From: an uncultured Alphaproteobacteria bacterium
GTDB lineage: Bacteria > Pseudomonadota > Alphaproteobacteria > HIMB59 > GCA-002718135
Length of the DNA stretch: 64,000 nucleotides
Direction of reading: 5' to 3'
NCBI GenBank assembly: GCA_902517315.1
Contig: CABYBP010000001.1
Coordinates: 25,490-89,489, forward strand
Shown here one piece after another: positions 15,574-23,521 of this stretch; position 1 is the first letter of the stretch, and each line of letters begins with the position of its first letter. Under the pieces are notes generated by a model. It did no database searches and was not told the origin of the DNA. It saw only the letters and a list, made by a program, of their open reading frames with translations. Both the position numbers and the translations under genes were made by a program.

Positions 15574-16596
15574 TTAAATTTTAATTTCTTTTCTAAGTTT
15601 ATCAGATTTATATGAATTGAAGACTAATGATAAACTCTTTATGTTATCTTCACCACTGGTGTCGTGTTCAATATTATTTATTAGTGAATTAATGAAATGT
15701 TTGTGAGTATTAATTACACTTTCTTGAATTTGATCCCAAGGCTTTGAAATCCAATTATATTTCTTTGGTTTTCCATAATAGATCTTCTTCTTTTTATCTT
15801 TGTGCAATGTAATTTTATAATTGTAATCAAGATCTATCGAGCCGTTAGAAAATTCTAAATTAACTAGTGTTTGAGCAAATCTATCAGGTTTTTTTATTGA
15901 AGAAATTGATGCATCAACAATAGTAATACTTTTATTTTTATTTCTTAAAAGTGATATAAAATCTGTTTCACCTTTAAATTTATTATTTGTATTTTGATTT
16001 ACTGTATATATACTTTTAGCTTCTCCCATAAAAAATCTGCTTAAATCAAATAAATGGATCCCTACATCTAGGGTTAAGTACTCTTTTAAATCATATAAAT
16101 ATGTTTGATTGGTATATCCAACAGGATTTGCATGTCTAAAAGATATCTTGGCATAATGTGGTTTAGTTAACTTCTCTTTATTTATAATTTCTTTTAATTT
16201 TATTAGAGGACTTTGCCATCTAAAATTCTCATGAACCATAAGTGGTGTTTTGTTTTTTTTATATAAAGAAACAATTTTTTTCGCATTTGATAAATTTTCA
16301 GCAAATGGCTTTTGTATAGAAGTTGGAATTTTATATTTAGATAAAATTTTACCGATATTTAAGTGTGTCTCCATTGTTGTAACAACATCAACAAAGTCAA
16401 TTTTATGTTTTTTTAACATTAATTCTATGGATGAATAAGAATGCAAAATCCTAAATTTAGATTTAAATTTATTAGCTTTTTTTATATCTAAATCACAAAC
16501 ACATATTATTTCTATATTTCTTAATTCTTTCCAAGCTAAAATATGATTTTCAGCAAAAAAACCACAACCGACTAATGCTCCTTTTAATTTTTTCAT
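15574..16596 (-). CDS. apsD: Gfo/Idh/MocA oxidoreductase, probable D-apiose dehydrogenase
   Basis: A 340-residue NAD-dependent sugar dehydrogenase. The Rossmann motif is GALVGCGFFAENH at the N-terminus, the family EKP motif is QKPFAEN at residues 95-101, and the sequences VDVVTTMETH and PLMVHENFRWQSP are characteristic of ApsD-type enzymes as I know them. ApsD oxidises D-apiose to D-apionolactone. The call rests strongly on the next gene upstream, a D-apionate lactonase homologue, with which it overlaps by 4 nt. If wrong, it is still a sugar oxidoreductase of this family. Confidence 0.75.
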   Translation of the reverse strand: MKKLKGALVGCGFFAENHILAWKELRNIEIICVCDLDIKKANKFKSKFRILHSYSSIELMLKKHKIDFVDVVTTMETHLNIGKILSKYKIPTSIQKPFAENLSNAKKIVSLYKKNKTPLMVHENFRWQSPLIKLKEIINKEKLTKPHYAKISFRHANPVGYTNQTYLYDLKEYLTLDVGIHLFDLSRFFMGEAKSIYTVNQNTNNKFKGETDFISLLRNKNKSITIVDASISSIKKPDRFAQTLVNLEFSNGSIDLDYNYKITLHKDKKKKIYYGKPKKYNWISKPWDQIQESVINTHKHFINSLINNIEHDTSGEDNIKSLSLVFNSYKSDKLRKEIKI

Positions 16597-18434
16597 TTAT
16601 CTTCTATAAATTTAATTTCTAATGGCTCAAACGCATATGGATTTTTATCTTTTTTAAAGTTAAAAAAAGAAAAATCATTATTAAAAATATCAGTATAATT
16701 ATTTAAATTAAGCTTATATTGATAACTAAAATTTAATTCAGAAATATTAATTTCTTTTGTTTGTTTTGAAGAATTTACAAATAAATAATACTTTTTATCA
16801 TTTAATAAAATTTTTAATCCGTAAACTTCATTAATTGGATTAAATTTAAAAATTTCTGAATTTGATAATGAAATAAGAAAATTATTTAAATGATACAATG
16901 GTCTTTTGGTATTATCTTCATTTAATATTCCGTGATACCCATAAATAGAATTAAAAGTAAAAAATTTTGATTCTTTATTTATTGATTGAATAAAAATTGC
17001 CAGTGTCCAAGTTAGTGAAAATAATTGATCATGCCTTGGATCGCTATCAGCCATTTCTAATCTTATTTTCTTTTTATTCCTTACAAGACTTTCACCATAC
17101 GGATTAAAATGCATACCAATAGAAATTGGTCCAATATGAACATCTGTACTATTAGAAAAATTTTTTAAAGTTTTAAGAATATGAGGTATAGTTTCAGGTG
17201 TATTTAATACACCAAAATCACTAGAATCATGAACAATTGGAGTGAAGGAAAAGCTAACCAAATCATAAAACATTTTTGGCCTCTTTCTATTTAATTCTGT
17301 AAAATTAGTGACCATTCCAGAAACAATTTGGCTATGAGAAAACATCTTTTTTGCAATTTTATAATATTCATTTACTTCTGGAACTTTAGGCCATTCACCA
17401 GCTGGTTGAAAACTATTCAAATATATTTTTGGACAAATTAAAATTTTATCTAAATTAATAGTATTTTTAATTATAAAATTGTAAATTTTTGTTAACTCAT
17501 CATCAGGATCATTGGTATGATTAACCAAAGCCACAAGAAAAACCTTGTTTTGGGATTTTGAAATTGTATTGATAAAATCTTCAGTAAAATCAATAAGATA
17601 GTAATAATAATCAAAGTTGTTTATTAAATTATCATTTGGAATTATTAGAGAATCAATTTTTATGCCAATTTTAGGAAACTTATAAGGAGTGGTATGATCA
17701 ATTTTTACAATATTCTTAGGTGGAAATGATCTTTCTTTTTTATTTACTACATCTATTTTAACAGTTTGAGAAAAATTAGTCCCTCCTTTTTCTAGGTATG
17801 GAAAGGGATCTAACAAAGAGCCACTATATATTTTGAAAGAAGCGTCACCCCAGTTTCTTTGATCTTCCATTTCAAATAAAATATCTTTAAAATTTATATT
17901 AACTAACAAACTATTATCTAAAGTGTAAGCAAGATTTTTAAATTTAAAAAATGGTTGGTCAGGTTTTATAAATTCTGGAAATTTTTTTTCCTCTTTTACA
18001 TCAGACTCTCTTGTTACAATAATGTTTGAGCCTACATGATTTTGTAATGGAATTAATAAATTAAAACCTATTCTATTAGTCCAAAAATCAGTTAAAAAAT
18101 TTCCTTCAGAGGATAGAGTGATAGAATTTTCAGAAAATAATATAGTATTTCTTGTTTTAAGAATTTCATTTATACCATATTCTAAATCGAATATATATTC
18201 TAAGGATGTATTAAAGTTCTCTTCATAATTTAGAATTTTAGGATCATAGTTATTCCAATTTTTATCTCTTACCAAAAATGATATCATCTTTAAAATTTGA
18301 AAATTATGAAAAGTTATATTTCGAAAAAAAAGATTATCTTTAAATAAGGTAAAATTATTATTTGAATTTTTTATAAATTTTTCTTCCAATAATTTAAAGT
18401 TATACATATAATTTTGATACTGATTTATAATCAT
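16593..18434 (-). CDS. apnL: D-apionate lactonase-like protein
   Basis: A 613-residue protein matching the D-apionate lactonase family. The most telling stretch is FEMEDQRNWGDASFK at about 187-201, followed by a beta-sandwich and a barrel-like half with IGPISIGMHFNPYGE and MADSDPRHDQ. ApnL opens D-apionolactone to D-apionate, the step after ApsD, whose gene follows with a 4-nt overlap. No signal peptide is present, so it acts in the cytoplasm. The ATG at 18434 overlaps the preceding gene by 35 nt; the ATG at 18407 would reduce this to 8 nt, and neither has a ribosome-binding site. A glycoside-hydrolase-like role is the alternative. Confidence 0.78.
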   Translation of the reverse strand: MIINQYQNYMYNFKLLEEKFIKNSNNNFTLFKDNLFFRNITFHNFQILKMISFLVRDKNWNNYDPKILNYEENFNTSLEYIFDLEYGINEILKTRNTILFSENSITLSSEGNFLTDFWTNRIGFNLLIPLQNHVGSNIIVTRESDVKEEKKFPEFIKPDQPFFKFKNLAYTLDNSLLVNINFKDILFEMEDQRNWGDASFKIYSGSLLDPFPYLEKGGTNFSQTVKIDVVNKKERSFPPKNIVKIDHTTPYKFPKIGIKIDSLIIPNDNLINNFDYYYYLIDFTEDFINTISKSQNKVFLVALVNHTNDPDDELTKIYNFIIKNTINLDKILICPKIYLNSFQPAGEWPKVPEVNEYYKIAKKMFSHSQIVSGMVTNFTELNRKRPKMFYDLVSFSFTPIVHDSSDFGVLNTPETIPHILKTLKNFSNSTDVHIGPISIGMHFNPYGESLVRNKKKIRLEMADSDPRHDQLFSLTWTLAIFIQSINKESKFFTFNSIYGYHGILNEDNTKRPLYHLNNFLISLSNSEIFKFNPINEVYGLKILLNDKKYYLFVNSSKQTKEINISELNFSYQYKLNLNNYTDIFNNDFSFFNFKKDKNPYAFEPLEIKFIEDK

Positions 18435-19647
18435 TATATTCTGATATTAAATCTGATTTATTTTTTTCATATTTTGTATTTTGGATTAAACTTAAAAAAA
18501 TAAGTTCTCGTTGAGCAAAACTACCTCCAAGGTATTTAAATTGTGACTTAATTATATTTTCATTTAATAATTCATTTATTTTCAGACTGTGAATAATTGG
18601 CTTTAAGTAATTAATATAATTTTCTTTAAAAGAATTTTCTAAATAATTTTCTTCCATTCTTTCTTCAAGTTGCTGAAAATAATCTTGGTCATTATAGTAT
18701 AAGTAATAAAAAATAAGATGATAATCAATGAATGGAAGTATGTGTTGATTTTTAAAATAATCAGCATAATCTTTTAATTTATCCATTCTTTCTTTAACAT
18801 CCACTCCTTTGTAATGAAGTCTTAATAAAAAAGAACAAGCGTTACAAAAATCTAAATAAAAAATTTCTGAAGAAGATAAATAATTATCAAATAGTTTTAA
18901 ACTTTTCTCATATTCCTGATTGTAGAATAATATTAATGATTGGTGCCACCATATATGTCTTTTTATTGGTCCGTAAATTGACCAATTAATTTTATTGAAA
19001 TTATCGTTGTTGTTAATTGAATCGTTATTCTCATTATCGTGAACATGCAAAAGAGCATGCCAACTCCACAAATCATTGGATGATTGTTTTAGTGAATTTA
19101 AGGCTAAAAGCTTAGCTTTATCAATTATATTATTTTCTTCAAAAGCATAGCTAGTCATCCCTAATAGTAAATTATAATGCTGATCATTTTCAGACCACTT
19201 ACTTAATATTTCTTCATGTTTATTTAAAAATTTACTATCAATGCCTAAAAAAATATTATTAAAATGAAATAATCTGATAGCAAAAATATCTTTGGGATTA
19301 TCTTTTATAATTAATTCCAATTTATTTAATAAATTTTTTAAGTCATTTTTAATCCAGAGATTGACTATCTCCAAATATTGATAAAAATAATCATTTACTT
19401 TATCAGTAGAAATCAATTTTAATGTTTCTCTAGCTAATGAAATTTTTTTTATATCTCTAGAGAAAAGCAATAAAACTATTTTTAATAATTTTGGAGCATT
19501 AAATTTTGGGTTACTTTTAATTAATTTATTTGTTTTATAAAAAGCATCTTTTTTAAAATAAATATATGAATCAATACATTCTTTAAAACTATTTATCTCA
19601 TCATCTTTATTACTATCTATCCATTTATAGAAATAATTATTTTGCAT
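18400..19647 (-). CDS. TTC38-like TPR-fold protein
   Basis: The 415-residue, wholly helical protein resembles the tetratricopeptide repeat 38 (TTC38) family: the central part has YNLLLGMTSYAFEENN, the conserved WSWHALLHVHDNE, and RHIWWHQSLILFYNQEYEKSL, and then RLHYKGVDVKERMDKL. The function of this family is unknown in bacteria; members often lie beside sugar or small-molecule catabolic genes. Here it overlaps apnL by 35 nt and follows an EamA transporter gene by 42 nt, so it belongs to the apiose operon. A scaffold or an unrecognised enzyme are both possible. Confidence 0.7.
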   Translation of the reverse strand: MQNNYFYKWIDSNKDDEINSFKECIDSYIYFKKDAFYKTNKLIKSNPKFNAPKLLKIVLLLFSRDIKKISLARETLKLISTDKVNDYFYQYLEIVNLWIKNDLKNLLNKLELIIKDNPKDIFAIRLFHFNNIFLGIDSKFLNKHEEILSKWSENDQHYNLLLGMTSYAFEENNIIDKAKLLALNSLKQSSNDLWSWHALLHVHDNENNDSINNNDNFNKINWSIYGPIKRHIWWHQSLILFYNQEYEKSLKLFDNYLSSSEIFYLDFCNACSFLLRLHYKGVDVKERMDKLKDYADYFKNQHILPFIDYHLIFYYLYYNDQDYFQQLEERMEENYLENSFKENYINYLKPIIHSLKINELLNENIIKSQFKYLGGSFAQRELIFLSLIQNTKYEKNKSDLISEYNDYKSVSKLYV

Positions 19648-19689
19648 GATCTAATAATACACATAATCTAATGATGTTAAATATTTATA

Positions 19690-20580
19690 TTATGAATTAA
19701 TATTTAATCTCTTTCTTGTAATTTCTTTATTTAAATGAAGTTCCCTGTAAGAAATTAAAAGCACACCACAAAAAATTACGGAAGCACCTAACCAAGTATA
19801 AAAATCAGGTTTATCACTAAAGACAAAGTATCCAATTATTGAAGAAACTATCAAACCTAAAAATGAATACGGTTGAGTCATAGTTACATCAACTAATTTA
19901 TATGCATGATTTAATGCAATATGTAAGACTGTTCCCGACATAGCAGCACATAATATAAAAATAATTGTATTTAAACTTGGTTGTTCCCAAAAATATATAA
20001 CTAACGGGAATGAAAAAAAACTCATATAAACATATTGGTGTGATAATATGGTTATAGCACTATCATCCTTAGATACTTTTTTAGTTAAGATTATAACAAC
20101 TGACCAAATTAAAGATGAAATAAGTGCCATATATATTCCAATAGAAATATCTATAATACCGGGTCTTAATATTATTAACATTCCTAAAAAACCCATAACT
20201 AAAGCAATTGACCTATATAAATAGATTTTTTCTTTTAAAAATATCACAGCTAAGATTGTAACAATTATAGGCACTATAAAATGAATGGCAGTCATTTTCT
20301 CTAATGGAAGCATAGCTAAGGCAGCAAAACCAAGAAGCATAGCAGGTAAATTTAGTGCTGACCGTACAATATGAATTTTTAAATTTTTTGTACTAAATAC
20401 TTTAAATTTTGTTTTTAGAATATATGGGGTAATGATTAAAAAACCAAAGAAAAATCTTAAAAAACCAGTTGTAAATACATTTAATTCTTCTTGAGCTAAT
20501 TTTATAAATGTACCCATTAGCGTACCAAAAATAATTGATATAATAATTAAAAAAATTGCGAGTTGATTATTATTTAACAA
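19690..20580 (-). CDS. EamA-family (DMT) transporter, apiose operon
   Basis: A 296-residue inner-membrane protein with ten predicted helices in two EamA repeats. It begins at TTG, 5 nt after an AGGA, and I see no nearer ATG. EamA proteins export or import small metabolites; the substrate here is unknown. It is the first gene of the minus-strand set that continues into the TTC38-like, apnL and apsD genes, so uptake or efflux of apiose or an apiose product is a reasonable guess. Residues about 95-110 (MTAIHFIVPIIVTILA) carry the typical repeat signature. One of five such paralogues in 10 kb. Confidence 0.88.
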   Translation of the reverse strand: MLNNNQLAIFLIIISIIFGTLMGTFIKLAQEELNVFTTGFLRFFFGFLIITPYILKTKFKVFSTKNLKIHIVRSALNLPAMLLGFAALAMLPLEKMTAIHFIVPIIVTILAVIFLKEKIYLYRSIALVMGFLGMLIILRPGIIDISIGIYMALISSLIWSVVIILTKKVSKDDSAITILSHQYVYMSFFSFPLVIYFWEQPSLNTIIFILCAAMSGTVLHIALNHAYKLVDVTMTQPYSFLGLIVSSIIGYFVFSDKPDFYTWLGASVIFCGVLLISYRELHLNKEITRKRLNINS

Positions 20581-20658
20581 ATAAATCCTAACTAAAAGAA
20601 TTAGAATGATGATAACACAATTTTTCCTTATTTATATCTCTATTAAAACAAAATTTAA

Positions 20659-20724
20659 TTATATTTTGTAAATTGTGGCACTTATCAAAAGAATAGTTCT
20701 TTTTTTCATAACATTAATCTTCAT
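20659..20724 (-). CDS. 21-residue candidate leader ORF before the EamA gene
   Basis: On the minus strand AAGGAG lies exactly 7 nt before an ATG that opens a 21-codon frame (MKINVMKKRTILLISATIYK, stop at 20659). It lies inside the 9-bp inverted repeat described at 20673-20750 and 78 nt upstream of the EamA start. The good ribosome-binding site is the main support. It overlaps, on the opposite strand, the 28-codon ORF at 20675-20761; at most one is likely to be real. Confidence 0.35.
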   Translation of the reverse strand: MKINVMKKRTILLISATIYKI

Positions 20725-20750
20725 TATAATTCTCCTTGTAGGTGCCACAA
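20673..20750 (-). promoter_or_regulatory. Paired inverted-repeat element (copy 1), possible structured leader RNA
   Basis: TTGTGGCAC and its perfect complement GTGCCACAA lie at 20742-20750 and 20673-20681. Between them is a second 7-bp hairpin (AAAAGAA/TTCTTTT). The same TGTGGCAC with a distant partner occurs at 25385-25453. As minus-strand RNA both copies pair fully, the second through a G-U pair; as plus-strand RNA the second would have an A-C mismatch. This favours an RNA element ahead of the EamA gene over a plus-strand RNA. Two DNA operator halves are the alternative. Confidence 0.4.
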
Positions 20751-20761
20751 CTTCATTTTAA
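20675..20761 (+). CDS. 28-residue single-helix membrane peptide (candidate)
   Basis: From a GTG at 20675 the frame encodes an N-terminal ALIKR followed by one long hydrophobic helix and the tail GATTSF, the look of a small inner-membrane peptide. It ends 9 nt before the yjbQ-like gene. There is no ribosome-binding site, the start lies within the left arm of an inverted repeat, and an opposite-strand ORF overlaps it, so support is weak. Confidence 0.25.
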   Translation: MALIKRIVLFFITLIFIIILLVGATTSF

Positions 20762-20770
20762 GATTAGAAA

Positions 20771-21190
20771 ATGATAAATTTACAAGATGAATTGATAATA
20801 TCTAATAATGGGCAGGGAATGTATGAAATTACTAAAAAAGTTCATGATTGGATTGTAAAAAATAATATTAATAAAGGTCAGCTAAATTTATTTATTCAAC
20901 ATACTTCTGCTTCATTAACAATAATGGAAAATGCTAGCCCTGATGTTTTGAAAGATATTAATTCTTTTTTTCAAAAAATAGTTCCTGAAGATTCTTCATT
21001 ATATGAACACGGGTATGAAGGGGATGATGATATGCCTGCACATATAAAATCTATGCTTACTCAAACTTCATTAACAATTCCTATAGACAATAAAGAAATG
21101 CTATTAGGTGTTTGGCAAGGGATATATCTAATTGAGCACAGGTACAGTAAATACAAAAGAAAGATAATTCTAAGCTATATAGGTGAGTAA
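20771..21190 (+). CDS. yjbQ: YjbQ/UPF0047 family protein
   Basis: The 139-residue protein is a complete UPF0047 member. It has the family signatures LFIQHTSASLTIMENA (about 43-58), HGYEGDDDMPAHIKSML (about 81-97) and LGVWQGIYLIEHR near the C-terminus. Conserved His and Asp residues in these motifs bind metal in known structures. Members show weak thiamine-phosphate synthase activity in vitro, but the physiological role is unsettled. It converges on the MFS gene with a 1-nt gap, and there is no clear Shine-Dalgarno site before its ATG. Confidence 0.92.
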   Translation: MINLQDELIISNNGQGMYEITKKVHDWIVKNNINKGQLNLFIQHTSASLTIMENASPDVLKDINSFFQKIVPEDSSLYEHGYEGDDDMPAHIKSMLTQTSLTIPIDNKEMLLGVWQGIYLIEHRYSKYKRKIILSYIGE

Positions 21191-21191
21191 A

Positions 21192-22376
21192 TTATACTCT
21201 TACTTTATTTAAATTACTTTGATCTAAAATAATCTTTGATAAATTATTAGGTATAAAAAATGATGCGATTAAAGATAGAAGAGCAAATAAAGAACCTATT
21301 AAAAAAACTATTGAATGAGAATTAATCCAAACAAATCCTAAGATTACTGGAATAAATACAGCAGCTATATGATTAATAGTAAAAGAAACACCTGCGGTAC
21401 TTGCAATATCTTTTGGATCAGCAATTTTTTGAAAATATGTATTAATTGCTATAGCTAATGCAAAAAACATATGATCAATAATATATAAACCTGCTGCAAC
21501 ATAAGCATTAGTAACAAATGCGTAAGATGTAAACACAACTACAAGTCCAATATATTCAAAAATAAGACATTTTTTCTCACCAAATATATTTATTAACTTT
21601 CCAATACGTTCTGCAAAAAACCAATTAAAAATATAATTAACCAAAAAAAGCAACGTAACTTGCGACGCTGAATAACCAAATTTTTCTACCATTAAAAAAG
21701 CTGCAAAAACTACAAATATTTGTCTTCTAGCACCTGATAAAAAAATTAAGATATAATATAGTGAATATTCTTTTTTAAGAATTATTTTTTTATGCTGCTT
21801 ATTTTTAATTTCAAAAAGAGGAAAGGAAATAAAAAGATATATAGAAATAAAAATACATATTATTCCAGCAAATAAAAAAATAAACTTATAATCTAAATTA
21901 AAGATTTCTAATAAACTCCAAATAATACAATATAAAAATAAAGATGTAATTGAACTAACAGCTATTAACTTCCCCAAAACTGGTGGAGCCTCCTCTTTTG
22001 AAAGCCATTGCAAACTCAGAGAATTTTTTGCTGTTTCACAATAATGAAAACCAGTACTCATAATAATTGTTGTAAAATACAAACCATAGACAGTTGGTAA
22101 GAAACCTGTGATTGCAACACCAAAACCTGTTAAAGCTAAAGAAAAAATAGCAAAATATTGTTCTTTAAAATAAAAAAGTAAAAAAATAATAGTAAATGCT
22201 AGGAAGCCAGGTATCTCTCTGATACTTTGAAGTATTCCAATTTCAACTCCAGTAAAACCTGCTCTTTCAACTGAGAAATTATTTAATAAAACCATCCAAG
22301 TACTAAAAGCGATAGGCATTGCAATGGAAGATAATATAAGGATTGTAATTGGAGTTTTATTTAAGAATATTTTCAT
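21192..22376 (-). CDS. Major facilitator superfamily transporter
   Basis: A 394-residue protein with twelve predicted membrane helices. After the first helix pair it has FTGVEIGILQSIREIPGFLA, which resembles the helix 2 region of MFS carriers of the YfcJ/SET-like type. The substrate cannot be inferred. It is a single minus-strand gene, convergent with yjbQ and divergent from the gene at 22485, so its promoter lies in 22377-22484. Confidence 0.82.
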   Translation of the reverse strand: MKIFLNKTPITILILSSIAMPIAFSTWMVLLNNFSVERAGFTGVEIGILQSIREIPGFLAFTIIFLLFYFKEQYFAIFSLALTGFGVAITGFLPTVYGLYFTTIIMSTGFHYCETAKNSLSLQWLSKEEAPPVLGKLIAVSSITSLFLYCIIWSLLEIFNLDYKFIFLFAGIICIFISIYLFISFPLFEIKNKQHKKIILKKEYSLYYILIFLSGARRQIFVVFAAFLMVEKFGYSASQVTLLFLVNYIFNWFFAERIGKLINIFGEKKCLIFEYIGLVVVFTSYAFVTNAYVAAGLYIIDHMFFALAIAINTYFQKIADPKDIASTAGVSFTINHIAAVFIPVILGFVWINSHSIVFLIGSLFALLSLIASFFIPNNLSKIILDQSNLNKVRV

Positions 22377-22484
22377 TAATAAATATCAGATTTTAATAAT
22401 AAAATTAAAGTTATCTATTCTTACACTATTATTTTAATAATTATTTAATAATAAAATGTAATTTTTTAAAAAAAGGAGGCGTAT

Positions 22485-23105
22485 ATGTATAGAATTAACT
22501 GGAAATTTAGATCTGAGAGTGAAGTTGCTATAGATCTTTTTAACAAAGGATCAAAAATATTAATTGATAATGGAGCTAATTTTGCTGGTCTTGCTATTAA
22601 TTCAGGATCAGATGATAATAGTTTTTCAATGATTGCAAGTTTTGAAAATTCTGAAATGTATGGAGATTTTGATGATAAATGGGTTTCAAATCCTGATTGG
22701 GCAAAACAATTCAAAGCTAATTGGATGGCTCAACAACCTATCGAAAACATTCATGCAAGGACTTTAAAAGATACTACTGAAAATTTATTAGAAAATGAAA
22801 TGCCAGTTTTTGTAAATTGGAGATTTACTCATCCAGATATTAATGCTGTTATTGGAAGTTTTGAAATAGGAGAAAAATATTGGAAAGATGCAGGTTCTTC
22901 AGGTCAAATCTTAAATCAACTGTCAGGTGATGGTATGGGTCAATTTTTATTTGCTGCTAGATTTCAATCAATGAAAAAACTGGGAAAAGGATTAGATATG
23001 ATTTCCACAAACGAAAATTTTGGTGATGATTTAAAAGATTATTTTAAAGACATTACATGGCACAAAAATTCTTTTACTCGACTAATAATGAAAAAAATGA
23101 AATAA
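22485..23105 (+). CDS. Tandem alpha/beta-barrel-like protein, function unknown
   Basis: The 206-residue protein starts with a near-perfect ribosome-binding site, AAGGAGG, placed 7 nt from the ATG, which points to strong expression. It seems to consist of two similar halves, each starting with a strand (YRINWKF; PVFVNWRFTHP) and a helix, like two dimeric alpha/beta-barrel (ABM-type) modules. It has no signal or membrane helix. I do not know its function. The cupin gene follows after 24 nt with its own strong site, so the two form an operon. Confidence 0.7.
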   Translation: MYRINWKFRSESEVAIDLFNKGSKILIDNGANFAGLAINSGSDDNSFSMIASFENSEMYGDFDDKWVSNPDWAKQFKANWMAQQPIENIHARTLKDTTENLLENEMPVFVNWRFTHPDINAVIGSFEIGEKYWKDAGSSGQILNQLSGDGMGQFLFAARFQSMKKLGKGLDMISTNENFGDDLKDYFKDITWHKNSFTRLIMKKMK

Positions 23106-23129
23106 TAAATTAACAAAAGGATAAAATGT

Positions 23130-23492
23130 ATGTCTAATATAATGAGAAAATCTTTTTCTGATGGAGAAATTAAAACACCTGATAAAGTTCATTCTTCAAC
23201 CGTAACTTTAGGTAATGTATCGATGAGTCAGGTTACTTTACAACCAGGATGGAGTTGGAGTTCTTGTATTAAACCACTTGTAGGTACTGAAAGTTGTCAG
23301 GCTGGACATGTAGGTGTCGTTATTAAAGGGGAAATGAAAGTGAAGCATGACGATGGAAATGAAGAAACTTTTAAAGCTGGTGATGCATATTATTTAGCCC
23401 CAGGTCATGATGGATGGATTGTAGGAGATAAAGAGTTTCAATCATACGAATTTACATCAGATCAAAAAGATTTTGGACCTTGGAAAAAGTAA
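23130..23492 (+). CDS. Cupin-domain protein
   Basis: A 120-residue single-domain cupin. Motif 1 is degenerate around ESCQAGHVGVVIKGEMKVKHD (about 50-72), and motif 2 is AGDAYYLAPGHDGWIVGD (about 86-103), with His in each to bind a metal. AAAGGA lies 8 nt before the ATG at 23130. It follows the tandem-barrel gene and is closed by a clear hairpin, so the two genes form one unit. Such small cupins are isomerases, dioxygenases or binding proteins; the substrate cannot be read. Confidence 0.85.
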   Translation: MSNIMRKSFSDGEIKTPDKVHSSTVTLGNVSMSQVTLQPGWSWSSCIKPLVGTESCQAGHVGVVIKGEMKVKHDDGNEETFKAGDAYYLAPGHDGWIVGDKEFQSYEFTSDQKDFGPWKK

Positions 23493-23495
23493 ATT

Positions 23496-23518
23496 AATAG
23501 CTGGAATTTCCAGCTATT
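23496..23518. terminator. Hairpin terminator between convergent genes
   Basis: AATAGCTGG and CCAGCTATT form a 9-bp stem with a 5-nt loop (11 bp as a DNA palindrome). It lies just after the cupin stop and just before the end of the convergent EamA gene. The T-tract after it is short in both directions, so it may act together with Rho. Confidence 0.65.
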
Positions 23519-23521
23519 ATA

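Noticed and set aside
22466..22714. Minus-strand 82-codon ORF over the start of the gene at 22485
   Set aside because: The opposite-strand gene has a near-perfect Shine-Dalgarno site and a coherent protein; this frame has neither.
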